From CAVPEW01 sp050247895 (lineage in GTDB: Bacteria > Actinomycetota > Acidimicrobiia > Acidimicrobiales > VFJN01): DNA of 8,208 bases. Within the stretch, counting starts at the first letter, position 1, and each line of letters starts with the position of its first letter. The translations under genes and the position numbers were made by a program. The stretch is taken from positions 1 to 8,208 of the forward strand of contig JBFWTJ010000177.1 of the NCBI GenBank assembly GCA_050247895.1, read 5' to 3'. Shown here one piece after another: positions 1-6,656 of the stretch. The notes under the pieces are model-generated. The model was not told where the DNA came from. It did no database searches and saw nothing but the letters and a program-made list of their open reading frames with translations.

Positions 1-1798
1 CCATCAGCAGGTCCCGCACGGCCCTGGTGGCGTAGACGAGCGAGCTCGACTCGGTGCGGTGGGGGATCCCGGCGGCGTCGAGCGCGTCGTGGAGGAACGG
101 CAGCGAGGTGCGGGCCGGCACGAGGATGCAGACGTCGGCCAGCCGGCAGGGTCGCCAGCCCCCCTCGCCGTCGGCGACCGACCAACCCTGCGACCACGCC
201 TGGCGCACGGCACGGGCCACCGCGCCGGCCTCGATCCGGCGGATCTCGTCAGCCGGCGTGCCGCGCGGCAGCGGGGCACGGCCCACCACCGCCACGGGAG
301 GACCGCCGGGCGCGGCGTCCCGGGTGGGGACGAGGGGGGCGTAGGCCGGCTGCGACGGGACGGGCACCTCGGTGTCGGGTGGCTCGGCCAGCAGGGCGGC
401 GAAGACGTGGTTGACCCAGCCGACCAGCGGTGCGGTGGTGCGGAAGTTGGAGGTCAGGCGGACCAGGCCGCCGCCGTCGGCGCCGAAGCGCTCCTGGGCG
501 GCCAGGAAGGTGGAGATGTCGGCCCGGCGGAACCGGTAGATCGACTGCTTGGGGTCGCCCACCACGAAGAGCTGGCCGTCCCGCACCGGGACCTCGGCCC
601 AGTGGGCGCTCCCGGCCGCGGGATCGGCCGGGTCCCGTGCCGCGATCCGCACGGCCAGCTCGACCTGGACCGGGTCGGTGTCCTGGAACTCGTCCAGCAG
701 CAGGTGCGCGTACCGGTCGTGGAGCCGGGCCCGCACGGCGGGGCCGTGGCGCGGGTCGCGCAGCAACGCCCGGGCCAGGACCAGCAGGTCGTGGAAGGTC
801 AGCCGCCCGGAGGCCCGGCGCTCGGCGGCCGCGGCCAGCGTCCGTGCCCGCAGCGCGGCGGCGATCCGCACGATGCACGCCGTGCCCACCTCGACCGGCA
901 CCGCGGCCAGGGCGGCGCAGGCAGCTCCCACCTCGGCCCGCACGGCGTCGATGTCGGGCCAGGCGCCCTTGCGCCCGGTCCGGGCGACCTTGCCGCTCGG
1001 TGCCGGCCGGGGCGACTGCGGGCCGAGCGCCTCGAGGACCTCGAGCTCGTCGTCCAACGAGCGCAGCCACGCCGCGTGCGCCTCGAGGTCGTCGAGGCGC
1101 CGGGCCAGGCCGTCGTCGGGCGCGGTGCACTCCGACCGCCGGGCGACCACCGCGTCGATGCCGGCGAGGGTGCGGGCCAGCAGGCCGGCCACGGGAGGCG
1201 GCTCGGCCGGGTGGTCCTGGACCCGTTCGGCGACGAGGTCCCAGGACTGCTCGAAGGCCGCGGCCAGGGCCCGCAGGGCATCGTCCCGGGCTCCCACGGC
1301 GAACAGGAGCAGGAGTGGCCGGCGCAGGGACCCGTCGGCCAGGAGGACGTCGAGGTCCTCGGCCCAACGGCGCTCCGACTCGACGCCCGAGGTGACCTCG
1401 TCGAGCACCTCCACCCGTGGCGGGAGCCCGCTCTCGAGGGGGTGCTCGGACAGCAGGCGCCGGGCGAAGGCGTGGAGCGTGCCGATCGCGGCGCTGTCGA
1501 GCTGGTCGAGCGCCCGGCGGCAGCGAGCCGCCTCGACCGGGTCGGCGTCGGCCGCGGCAGCACCGGCCCCGAGCACGTCGCGCAGCCGGTGGCGCAGCTC
1601 GGCCGCGGCCTTCTCGGTGAAGGTGATCGCCGCGATCGAGGCCAGCTCGGCGCGGCCCGAGGTGACCAGGGCCACGACCCGCGCGACCAGGGCCGAGGTC
1701 TTGCCCGTGCCCGCCCCCGCCTCCACGAACAGGGTCGCGCCGAGGTCGGTCCCGATGCGGGCGCGGGCCGTGGCATCGGCCAGCAGGACCTCAGCCAT
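1..1798 (-). CDS. UvrD/RecB-type DNA helicase, AddA/AdnB-like (3' end beyond the left edge)
   Basis: This is the N-terminal 599 residues of a superfamily 1 helicase, the active motor expected of an AddAB/AdnAB-type complex that unwinds and resects DNA double-strand ends to start RecA recombination. Visible motifs are Walker A AGAGTGKT (27-34), motif Ia ITFTEKAAAELRHRL (58-72), Walker B LLLDEFQDTDP (366-376), motif III GDPKQSIYRFRRAD (414-427) and motif IV NFRTT (451-455). The last visible part (LADVCILVPARTSLPFL) resembles the start of the RecB/AddA second motor half. The frame has no stop as far as base 1, so motifs V and VI and any C-terminal nuclease lie outside. The family usually runs to about 1,050-1,250 residues. 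The ATG at 1798 overlaps the stop of the AddB-like gene by 8 bases, which points to one operon and translational coupling; no Shine-Dalgarno sequence is evident. AddA versus AdnB cannot be settled without the C-terminus. Confidence 0.93.
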   Translation of the reverse strand, partial: MAEVLLADATARARIGTDLGATLFVEAGAGTGKTSALVARVVALVTSGRAELASIAAITFTEKAAAELRHRLRDVLGAGAAAADADPVEAARCRRALDQLDSAAIGTLHAFARRLLSEHPLESGLPPRVEVLDEVTSGVESERRWAEDLDVLLADGSLRRPLLLLFAVGARDDALRALAAAFEQSWDLVAERVQDHPAEPPPVAGLLARTLAGIDAVVARRSECTAPDDGLARRLDDLEAHAAWLRSLDDELEVLEALGPQSPRPAPSGKVARTGRKGAWPDIDAVRAEVGAACAALAAVPVEVGTACIVRIAAALRARTLAAAAERRASGRLTFHDLLVLARALLRDPRHGPAVRARLHDRYAHLLLDEFQDTDPVQVELAVRIAARDPADPAAGSAHWAEVPVRDGQLFVVGDPKQSIYRFRRADISTFLAAQERFGADGGGLVRLTSNFRTTAPLVGWVNHVFAALLAEPPDTEVPVPSQPAYAPLVPTRDAAPGGPPVAVVGRAPLPRGTPADEIRRIEAGAVARAVRQAWSQGWSVADGEGGWRPCRLADVCILVPARTSLPFLHDALDAAGIPHRTESSSLVYATRAVRDLLM

Positions 1799-4700
1799 CG
1801 TCGGCCGTGCGCTCGTCGTGGGCCGGGCCCGGGGGATCGGCCGGCTCGGCCAGGGCGACGTAGCGCCGCAGCTCGGGGGCGGACCGCTTGGCATCCCAGG
1901 CCCGGCGGAGGTCGGCCGTACCCAGCCCGTCGGGGTCGCACGCCGGGCACTCGACCCAGGGTGAGGTGCTCGTGGCGGTGGGCCGGGCCGGGAACGCACC
2001 GGCCTCGATCCCGGCCACGATCGTGCTCACGCTGGCCGTCACCCGCGCCACCACCTCGTCGGTCACGTCGTAGCCGGTCCGGGCGTAGCCGCCTCTGGCG
2101 GAGGTGAACCAGTACTCGGCCCGCACCGGCGTCGCGTCGTGGCCGTGCCGGGCCCGGGCGGCCAGCCCGTAGACGGCGAGCTGGAGGCGCGTCCCCCTCA
2201 GGTCCGGATCCTCCGCCGAGATGCCCTCGTAGGGCCGGGGCGAGCCCGTCTTGTAGTCGAGGACGTGGAGGGCGCCGTCGGGTGCCCGGTCGAGCCGGTC
2301 GGCCCGGCCCCGCAGGTGCAGCCGTCGGCCGTCGTCGAGGGCCAGGGACACCGGGGATCCGTCGTCGCCGAAGGCCAGCTCGGCGGCGAGGGGCGAGAGC
2401 CGGTGCTCGGCCCGGCGCCGGTCGTCCGCGTCGAGGAAGCGATCCAGCTCGCGCAGGAACCGGGCCCGGTCGGCGTGCCAGAACAGGGGCCGGCCCGTCC
2501 GACCCGACGCCTCCAGGGCGTCGCAGCGGGCCTGGCCGGTGGCCCGCAAGCGGATGCGGTCGTCGGCCGTCCAGGCCGCGCCGGCGGCCGGGGCCCGGCC
2601 CTCGGACAACGCCTCCAGCAGGAAGGCCTCCAGGGTCTGGTGCACCAGGTCGCCCCAGTCCAGCGGTGTGACACGGACCAGGTCCTCGGGGTCGTCGACG
2701 GGGCGCACGCCGAGCACGTCGTGCACGAAGTAGGCGAACGGGCAGGACGCCCAGCGCTCGAGCTGGGTCGGGGTGGCCACGGTCGCCACCGGCGAGCCCA
2801 GCGCGGCGCCGGCGACGTTGCCGTCGAACCGGGTGAAGGAGGCGCCACGCCGGGCGACCACCACCGCGGCGCCCTGGGCGGTGGCCGCGTCGACGGCTCC
2901 CGCCGTGGCGGGGTGGACCCGCAGGGGGTGGGGCTCGCCCTGGGCCAGCAGCGCGACGAGCCGGTGCTCCTGGGCGGTGGCCGGGCGCGGGCCGTGGCGG
3001 AGGCCGGCGTCGAACGACGCGACGTGGGTGGCCCAGGGGGCGGGGTCCTCGAGGAGCTCGTGGCCCGACCGGTGGGGGGACCCCTCGAGGACGGCGGCCA
3101 CGTCGAGCGCCCAGCGGGACGGCACCCGGGCGGTGCTGCGGCGCAGGTCGCCCCGGGGCACGAGGAGGACCTGGTGCGCGGCGCCGGCCAGCGCGGCCAC
3201 CAGGGCGCGGTGGTCCCGCTCGACCCGGCCGGCCCTCAGGGCGAGCTGGCCACCCGTGGCCTCCCGCTCGCGGTCCGGGAGCAGCGAGTCGTCGCCGGCC
3301 GGCGCGGGGAGCGTGCCCTCGGCCAAGCCCAGCACGACCAACAGGTCGACGTCGAGGCCGGGCCCGATGGCGATCGGGCCGACGATCACGCCCGGTCCCC
3401 GCGCGGTGGTCCGCCGGGCCTGGACCTCGAGCTCGGCCCGGAGGGCGTCGGCGACCTGGTCCAGTCCGACCGGGCCCTCCAGCGCGTCGAGGGCGGACAG
3501 CTCGTCGAGGACGGCCACGACCTGGGCGTGGGCGGCGAGCTCGTCCGCGGGCCAGCCGGCCCGTTCGCCCGCGTTGCCCAGGAGCCGCTCCAGCAAGAGC
3601 CGCGACCAGGCCGCGTGGTCCGACCAGGGCCGCGGGGTCGCGGCCCGCTCGGCCAGCTCGTCGGCCAGGCTCGTCACGAAGCGCCGCAGAGCCAGGACCT
3701 GGGCCGCACCGCGGCCCTCCGACGCGGCCCCGGACCCGGCACCGGCGGGGTCGAGGCGGCGGGCCAGGCCGGCGAGCCGCTCGTCCCACTGCTGCCGGCC
3801 GGCGACCACCCCGGCGCGGCGTGAGACCCGCTCCCAGGTGCCGGCCGGTACCGGCCGGCCACCGTCGAGCAGCGGCGCCCCCGCCAGCCAGGCCATGACC
3901 TCGTCGCGGCGGAAGCCATGGCGGGGCAGGGCCATGAGGCCGAGCAGGGTGCGCCCGGCGACCGAGGTGGCCAGCGGCCCGCCGTCGGCACCCCGGAAGG
4001 GGATCGCCGCGGCGGTCAGGTGCTCGCGGACCAGGCGGGGGTAGGGCTCGTCGCCCGGGTGCAGGAGCGCCACCCGACCGAGCGACGCGCCGGCCCGGAC
4101 GGCGTCGAGCACGGCCCGCACCGCGGCGCGGGCCTCCTCGTCGGGGTCGGACACCGTGACCAGGCGGGTGCGCCCCGGGGCGACGGGCAGGCCCACCGCG
4201 GGTCGGGGGCGGTCCGCCCCCCCCAGGCGCCGGACCGCCTCGACCACCTCGGCGTCGGCCGCGTCGTCGCCGGTGCTGGCGGCGATCACCACCAGGGGTG
4301 CCGATCCGGCCAGGGCGGTGAGCAGCCCGGCCGCCCCCTCGTCGAGACGCTGGGGGAGGAACGCCACGAGCCGGCCGATCGAGGGGAGCGCACCCCCGGC
4401 GCCACGGGCCTCGGCGGTGGCCGCGTCGACCAGGTCCTGCTGGTCGAAGGCGAGGGGGGCCAGCGCGGCCCGGGCCCGGCGGTGGAGCCCGACCACGTCG
4501 TGGGCCCGCCGGCTGGTGCGGGCGAGGTGGTCGAGCGCCTCGGGCGTGCAGGCCCTCAGCTCGCGGTGGGCGGCGACCAGCGCCGCCACGGTGGAGGGGT
4601 GGTCGGCCACCCCTGCGAACACGCCGGGCCCGGCGCCCAGGGCGGCGCGCACCGACGCGGCGACGAGCGCACCGGTGACGGGCCGCCGACCGGTGGCCGC

Positions 4701-4946
4701 GAGGGCGGCGCCGGCCAGGCCCCCGGCGAGGCCGCCCACCGTGGCGAAGGAGACGGCGGCGATCCCGGCCGGGCCGGACGCGGGGTCCCGCGCCGAGCGG
4801 CGACGGGCGGTGACGCCGACCTGGTGGGACGGCACGACCACGGTCACCGGGGCGAGCGGGTCGCCGGCCTTGGCCGTGGCGAGGGCGCGCCGCAGGGCGG
4901 CGTAGGACTCGTCGCCGTAGGCGACCCACTCCACCTGGACGGGCAC
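1791..4946 (-). CDS. AddB/AdnA-like PD-(D/E)XK nuclease with vestigial helicase half
   Basis: This 1051-residue protein is the likely partner of the downstream helicase in double-strand-end resection. The N-terminal half has degenerate SF1 features: a VTVVVPS strand near residue 35, and a later segment VLGLAEGTLPAP followed by LLPD, as seen in AddB-like proteins. I see no GxGKT Walker A near the N-terminus, so this half is probably not an ATPase. The C-terminal nuclease domain has the RecB-family signature: WGDLVHQTLEAFL with H769, GRADRLD with D883, LDYKTG with D897 and K899, and QLAVYGLAA with Q922 and Y926. C735 (SCPF), C1000 and C1003 (ECPAC) match three Fe-S ligands of AddB-type domains, but the expected fourth is G1009. 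The GTG start was chosen because a TAACCT box ends 6 bases upstream, giving a leaderless message. Length and order (first gene, helicase second) fit AddB-AddA and AdnA-AdnB equally well. Confidence 0.9.
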   Translation of the reverse strand: MPVQVEWVAYGDESYAALRRALATAKAGDPLAPVTVVVPSHQVGVTARRRSARDPASGPAGIAAVSFATVGGLAGGLAGAALAATGRRPVTGALVAASVRAALGAGPGVFAGVADHPSTVAALVAAHRELRACTPEALDHLARTSRRAHDVVGLHRRARAALAPLAFDQQDLVDAATAEARGAGGALPSIGRLVAFLPQRLDEGAAGLLTALAGSAPLVVIAASTGDDAADAEVVEAVRRLGGADRPRPAVGLPVAPGRTRLVTVSDPDEEARAAVRAVLDAVRAGASLGRVALLHPGDEPYPRLVREHLTAAAIPFRGADGGPLATSVAGRTLLGLMALPRHGFRRDEVMAWLAGAPLLDGGRPVPAGTWERVSRRAGVVAGRQQWDERLAGLARRLDPAGAGSGAASEGRGAAQVLALRRFVTSLADELAERAATPRPWSDHAAWSRLLLERLLGNAGERAGWPADELAAHAQVVAVLDELSALDALEGPVGLDQVADALRAELEVQARRTTARGPGVIVGPIAIGPGLDVDLLVVLGLAEGTLPAPAGDDSLLPDREREATGGQLALRAGRVERDHRALVAALAGAAHQVLLVPRGDLRRSTARVPSRWALDVAAVLEGSPHRSGHELLEDPAPWATHVASFDAGLRHGPRPATAQEHRLVALLAQGEPHPLRVHPATAGAVDAATAQGAAVVVARRGASFTRFDGNVAGAALGSPVATVATPTQLERWASCPFAYFVHDVLGVRPVDDPEDLVRVTPLDWGDLVHQTLEAFLLEALSEGRAPAAGAAWTADDRIRLRATGQARCDALEASGRTGRPLFWHADRARFLRELDRFLDADDRRRAEHRLSPLAAELAFGDDGSPVSLALDDGRRLHLRGRADRLDRAPDGALHVLDYKTGSPRPYEGISAEDPDLRGTRLQLAVYGLAARARHGHDATPVRAEYWFTSARGGYARTGYDVTDEVVARVTASVSTIVAGIEAGAFPARPTATSTSPWVECPACDPDGLGTADLRRAWDAKRSAPELRRYVALAEPADPPGPAHDERTADDG

Positions 4947-4952
4947 GGGGCG

Positions 4953-4958
4953 AGGTTA
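4953..4958 (-). promoter_or_regulatory. Candidate -10 box for the AddB/AddA-like operon (leaderless)
   Basis: Read on the minus strand, TAACCT (matching TANNNT) is followed by exactly 6 bases (CGCCCC) and the GTG start at 4946. A transcript starting 7 bases past the box would begin on the start codon itself. No convincing -35 hexamer is visible. There is no purine-rich ribosome binding site before the GTG, in keeping with leaderless translation, which is common in actinobacteria. The box sits in the 52-bp gap after the yihY-like gene, so the operon may have its own promoter even though both genes point the same way. Confidence 0.55.
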
Positions 4959-4998
4959 CGCAGGGGGTGCGACAGGACCCCGGGACCGCGCCGACGCC

Positions 4999-5889
4999 TC
5001 AGGCCTCGGCCCGGTCGACCACCGCACCGCCCCGGTTGGCGGCCAGGGGCACCTCGCCGTCGATCCGGGGCACCTCGATCTCCACGGTCAGCGTCCCGGC
5101 CCGAGCCTCGTGGCGCACCACGTTCAGGGCCAGGGAGTACACGACCAGGCGCCCGTACAGGGCGAGCCAGGCCAGTACGGCGAAGACGACCCCGAGGGTC
5201 CCGTACAGGGCCGACGACGAGGCGACCGACCTCGGCAGCAGCACCGTGCCGACCGCCTTGAGCACCTCGAAGCCCACCCCGGCCAGGACCGCGCCGGGCA
5301 GGTGCGTGCGCCAGCCGACGTGGGTCGCGCCGAGCACGGTGAAGGTCCACAGGAACAGCGCCACGTCGAGCACCAGGGTGGCCACGAGCAGCAGGACCGT
5401 CAGGGGACCGGGGAGGAGCGCGGCGAGCGAGGCCAGGCCGAGGGAGGCCAGGAAGGCCAGGGCCACGCCGACGAGCCAGAGGAGCTGGTGGGCCTTGGCC
5501 CACAGGCCCTTCCCGGTGACCTGCCAGAAGGCGTCGCTCGCCGCCGCCACGGCGCCGACCACGGCCAGCCCGCCCCAGAGCAGGCCGGCCAGGCCCACCA
5601 CCGACGCGGCTCGCCGGCTGCCCTCGGCGGTGTCGACCGCGCTGGTGACCATGTCCGCCGCGGCCCCCTCCAGGCCCATGCGCTCCACCACGTCGCGGGC
5701 CAGGTCCTCGTTGCCGGCGGCCACGAAGCCGGTCGCCGCGATGCCGACCAGCAGCAGCGGGAACAGCGAGAGGAACCCGCTCAGTGTGATCGACGCGGCC
5801 AGCGCGCCCCCGCCCACCGCGCCGACGCGGTCCTGCACGTCCAGCGCCGTGTCCAGCCACGTCCACCGCCCTCGGAGCCGCTCCCGCAC
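4999..5889 (-). CDS. YihY/BrkB-family integral membrane protein
   Basis: This 296-residue membrane protein belongs to the YihY/virulence factor BrkB family, whose biochemical role is not established (older annotations as ribonuclease BN are wrong for the family). Hydrophobic segments lie at roughly 28-56, 96-119, 135-158, 160-186, 199-217 and 229-257, giving about six transmembrane spans. Family hallmarks are FLSLFPLLL (39-47), the WR-x4-PGA motif (193-200) followed by AGVGFEVLK, and SSALYGTLGVVFAVLAWL (225-242). The C-terminal 35-40 residues are polar and probably cytoplasmic. The GTG start at 5889 follows a TAGGTA box by 6 bases. An AAGGGG directly abuts the GTG, too close to act as a normal Shine-Dalgarno. 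The gene is divergent from uppS across 37 bp and lies 52 bp upstream of the AddB-like gene on the same strand. The family call is firm; the function is unknown. Confidence 0.9.
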   Translation of the reverse strand: MRERLRGRWTWLDTALDVQDRVGAVGGGALAASITLSGFLSLFPLLLVGIAATGFVAAGNEDLARDVVERMGLEGAAADMVTSAVDTAEGSRRAASVVGLAGLLWGGLAVVGAVAAASDAFWQVTGKGLWAKAHQLLWLVGVALAFLASLGLASLAALLPGPLTVLLLVATLVLDVALFLWTFTVLGATHVGWRTHLPGAVLAGVGFEVLKAVGTVLLPRSVASSSALYGTLGVVFAVLAWLALYGRLVVYSLALNVVRHEARAGTLTVEIEVPRIDGEVPLAANRGGAVVDRAEA

Positions 5890-5895
5890 CCCCTT

Positions 5896-5901
5896 TACCT
5901 A
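5896..5901 (-). promoter_or_regulatory. Candidate -10 box for the yihY-like gene (leaderless)
   Basis: On the minus strand TAGGTA is followed by 6 bases (AAGGGG) and the GTG at 5889. The last base departs from the TANNNT consensus, so this is weaker than the box facing it. A weak -35 candidate, TGAACC, lies at 5922-5917 with 15-bp spacing and overlaps the -10 of uppS. Assigned by position and similarity only. Confidence 0.45.
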
Positions 5902-5919
5902 CCCGACGGTCCGGTAGGT
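5897..5919. repeat. Perfect 7-bp inverted repeat between divergent genes
   Basis: ACCTACC (5897-5903) and GGTAGGT (5913-5919) are exact reverse complements separated by 9 bases. The dyad is centred in the 37-bp gap between the yihY-like gene and uppS. Its arms form most of the two outward-facing -10 candidates, so the symmetry may simply be two identical promoter boxes in mirror orientation. It could instead, or also, be the operator of a dimeric regulator controlling both genes. The sequence alone does not decide between these. Confidence 0.6.
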
Positions 5920-5920
5920 T
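5915..5920 (+). promoter_or_regulatory. Candidate -10 box for uppS-recO (leaderless)
   Basis: TAGGTT matches TANNNT and is followed by 6 bases (CACCGC) and the GTG at 5927, so transcription would begin at or next to the start codon. A weak -35 candidate, TTTACC, lies at 5894-5899 with 15-bp spacing and overlaps the -10 of the opposing gene. No Shine-Dalgarno sequence precedes the GTG. Confidence 0.55.
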
Positions 5921-5926
5921 CACCGC

Positions 5927-6646
5927 GTGGTGATCGAGGGAATCGACCCGGCCCGCCTGCCGGTGCACGTGGCGTGCGTCATGGACGGCAACGGGCGTTG
6001 GGCCACCCAGCGCGGGTTGCGGCGCACCGACGGCCACGCGGCGGGGGAGGAGGCGCTGTTCGACACGGTCGAGGGCGCCCTGGAGCTGGGCATCGAGTGG
6101 CTCACCGTCTACGCCTTCTCGACCGAGAACTGGCGCCGGCCGGTCGACGAGGTGCGCTTCCTGATGGGGTTCAACGAGCGGTTGCTGCTCGAGCGCCGAG
6201 ACGAGCTGGACGGCAAGGGGGTGCGGGTCCGCTTCATCGGTCGGCGGGACTGGCGCGTGCCCAAGCGCGTCGCCCGGCGCATCGACGAGACGACGGCCCA
6301 GACCGCCCACAACCGTCGCATGACCCTGACCTTCGCCTTCAACTACGGCGGTCGGGCCGAGATCGTCGACGCCGTCGCCCAGCTCGTGCGGGACGGCGTG
6401 CCGGCCGACAAGGTCGACGAGCGGGCCATCAGGTCGCGGCTCTACGCGCCCGACATGCCCGATCCCGACCTCGTCGTGCGGACCTCGGGCGAGTACCGGA
6501 TCTCGAACTACCTGCTGTGGGAGCTGGCCTACAGCGAGCTCGTCTTCACCGACGTGCTTTGGCCCGACTTCCGGCGCGGGGACCTCTTCGACGCGGTGCG
6601 GGAGTTCCAGGGGAGGGACCGCCGCTTCGGCGGCGTCGAGAAGTAG
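5927..6646 (+). CDS. uppS: Isoprenyl transferase (undecaprenyl diphosphate synthase family)
   Basis: This is a cis-prenyltransferase that condenses isopentenyl diphosphate units onto an allylic diphosphate to make the polyprenyl carrier used in cell-wall synthesis. It is 239 residues, near the usual 230-260. All hallmark motifs are present: VMDGNGRWA with catalytic D20, H37 in DGHAAG, FSTENWRRP (64-72) with N68 and R71, FNYGGRAEIVDA, and RTSGEYRISNYLLW with R185, R191 and S193, then E204 in AYSELVFTDVLWPDF. The spacing agrees with E. coli UppS (D26, R194, R200, S202, E213) at a constant late offset of 9. Actinobacteria often carry both a short-chain and a long-chain enzyme; the chain length made by this one cannot be told from the motifs. 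The GTG at 5927 was chosen over the GTG at 5930 from the spacing to the TAGGTT box. recO follows after 10 bp, so the two are likely co-transcribed. Confidence 0.96.
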   Translation: MVIEGIDPARLPVHVACVMDGNGRWATQRGLRRTDGHAAGEEALFDTVEGALELGIEWLTVYAFSTENWRRPVDEVRFLMGFNERLLLERRDELDGKGVRVRFIGRRDWRVPKRVARRIDETTAQTAHNRRMTLTFAFNYGGRAEIVDAVAQLVRDGVPADKVDERAIRSRLYAPDMPDPDLVVRTSGEYRISNYLLWELAYSELVFTDVLWPDFRRGDLFDAVREFQGRDRRFGGVEK

Positions 6647-6656
6647 CGTCCGGCCG

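Noticed and set aside
59..2107. A 682-codon open frame on the plus strand opposite the helicase and nuclease genes
   Set aside because: It is compositionally skewed to Gly/Arg/Pro/Ala, has no recognisable motif, and lies antisense to two genes with many conserved motifs. Long antisense frames are expected at this GC content.
2697..3000. Frameshift check in the AddB-like gene where homology motifs are sparse
   Set aside because: The same frame carries the VLGLAEGTLP segment before and the C735, H769 and DYK nuclease motifs after, so the reading frame is continuous.
2139..3824. A 561-codon plus-strand open frame opposite the nuclease gene
   Set aside because: Antisense shadow with no domain signature, rich in Gly, Arg and Val, and without a credible start.
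799..4929. A 1376-codon minus-strand frame overlapping both resection genes
   Set aside because: It is an alternate frame made of Arg/Gly/Pro-rich sequence. The nuclease and helicase motifs are in the other two minus-strand frames.
4964..4981. Possible hairpin GGGGT-N8-ACCCC after the yihY-like stop as a terminator
   Set aside because: Only a 5-bp stem with an 8-base loop and no T-run. Such stems are common by chance in this GC-rich sequence, so I did not list it as a feature.
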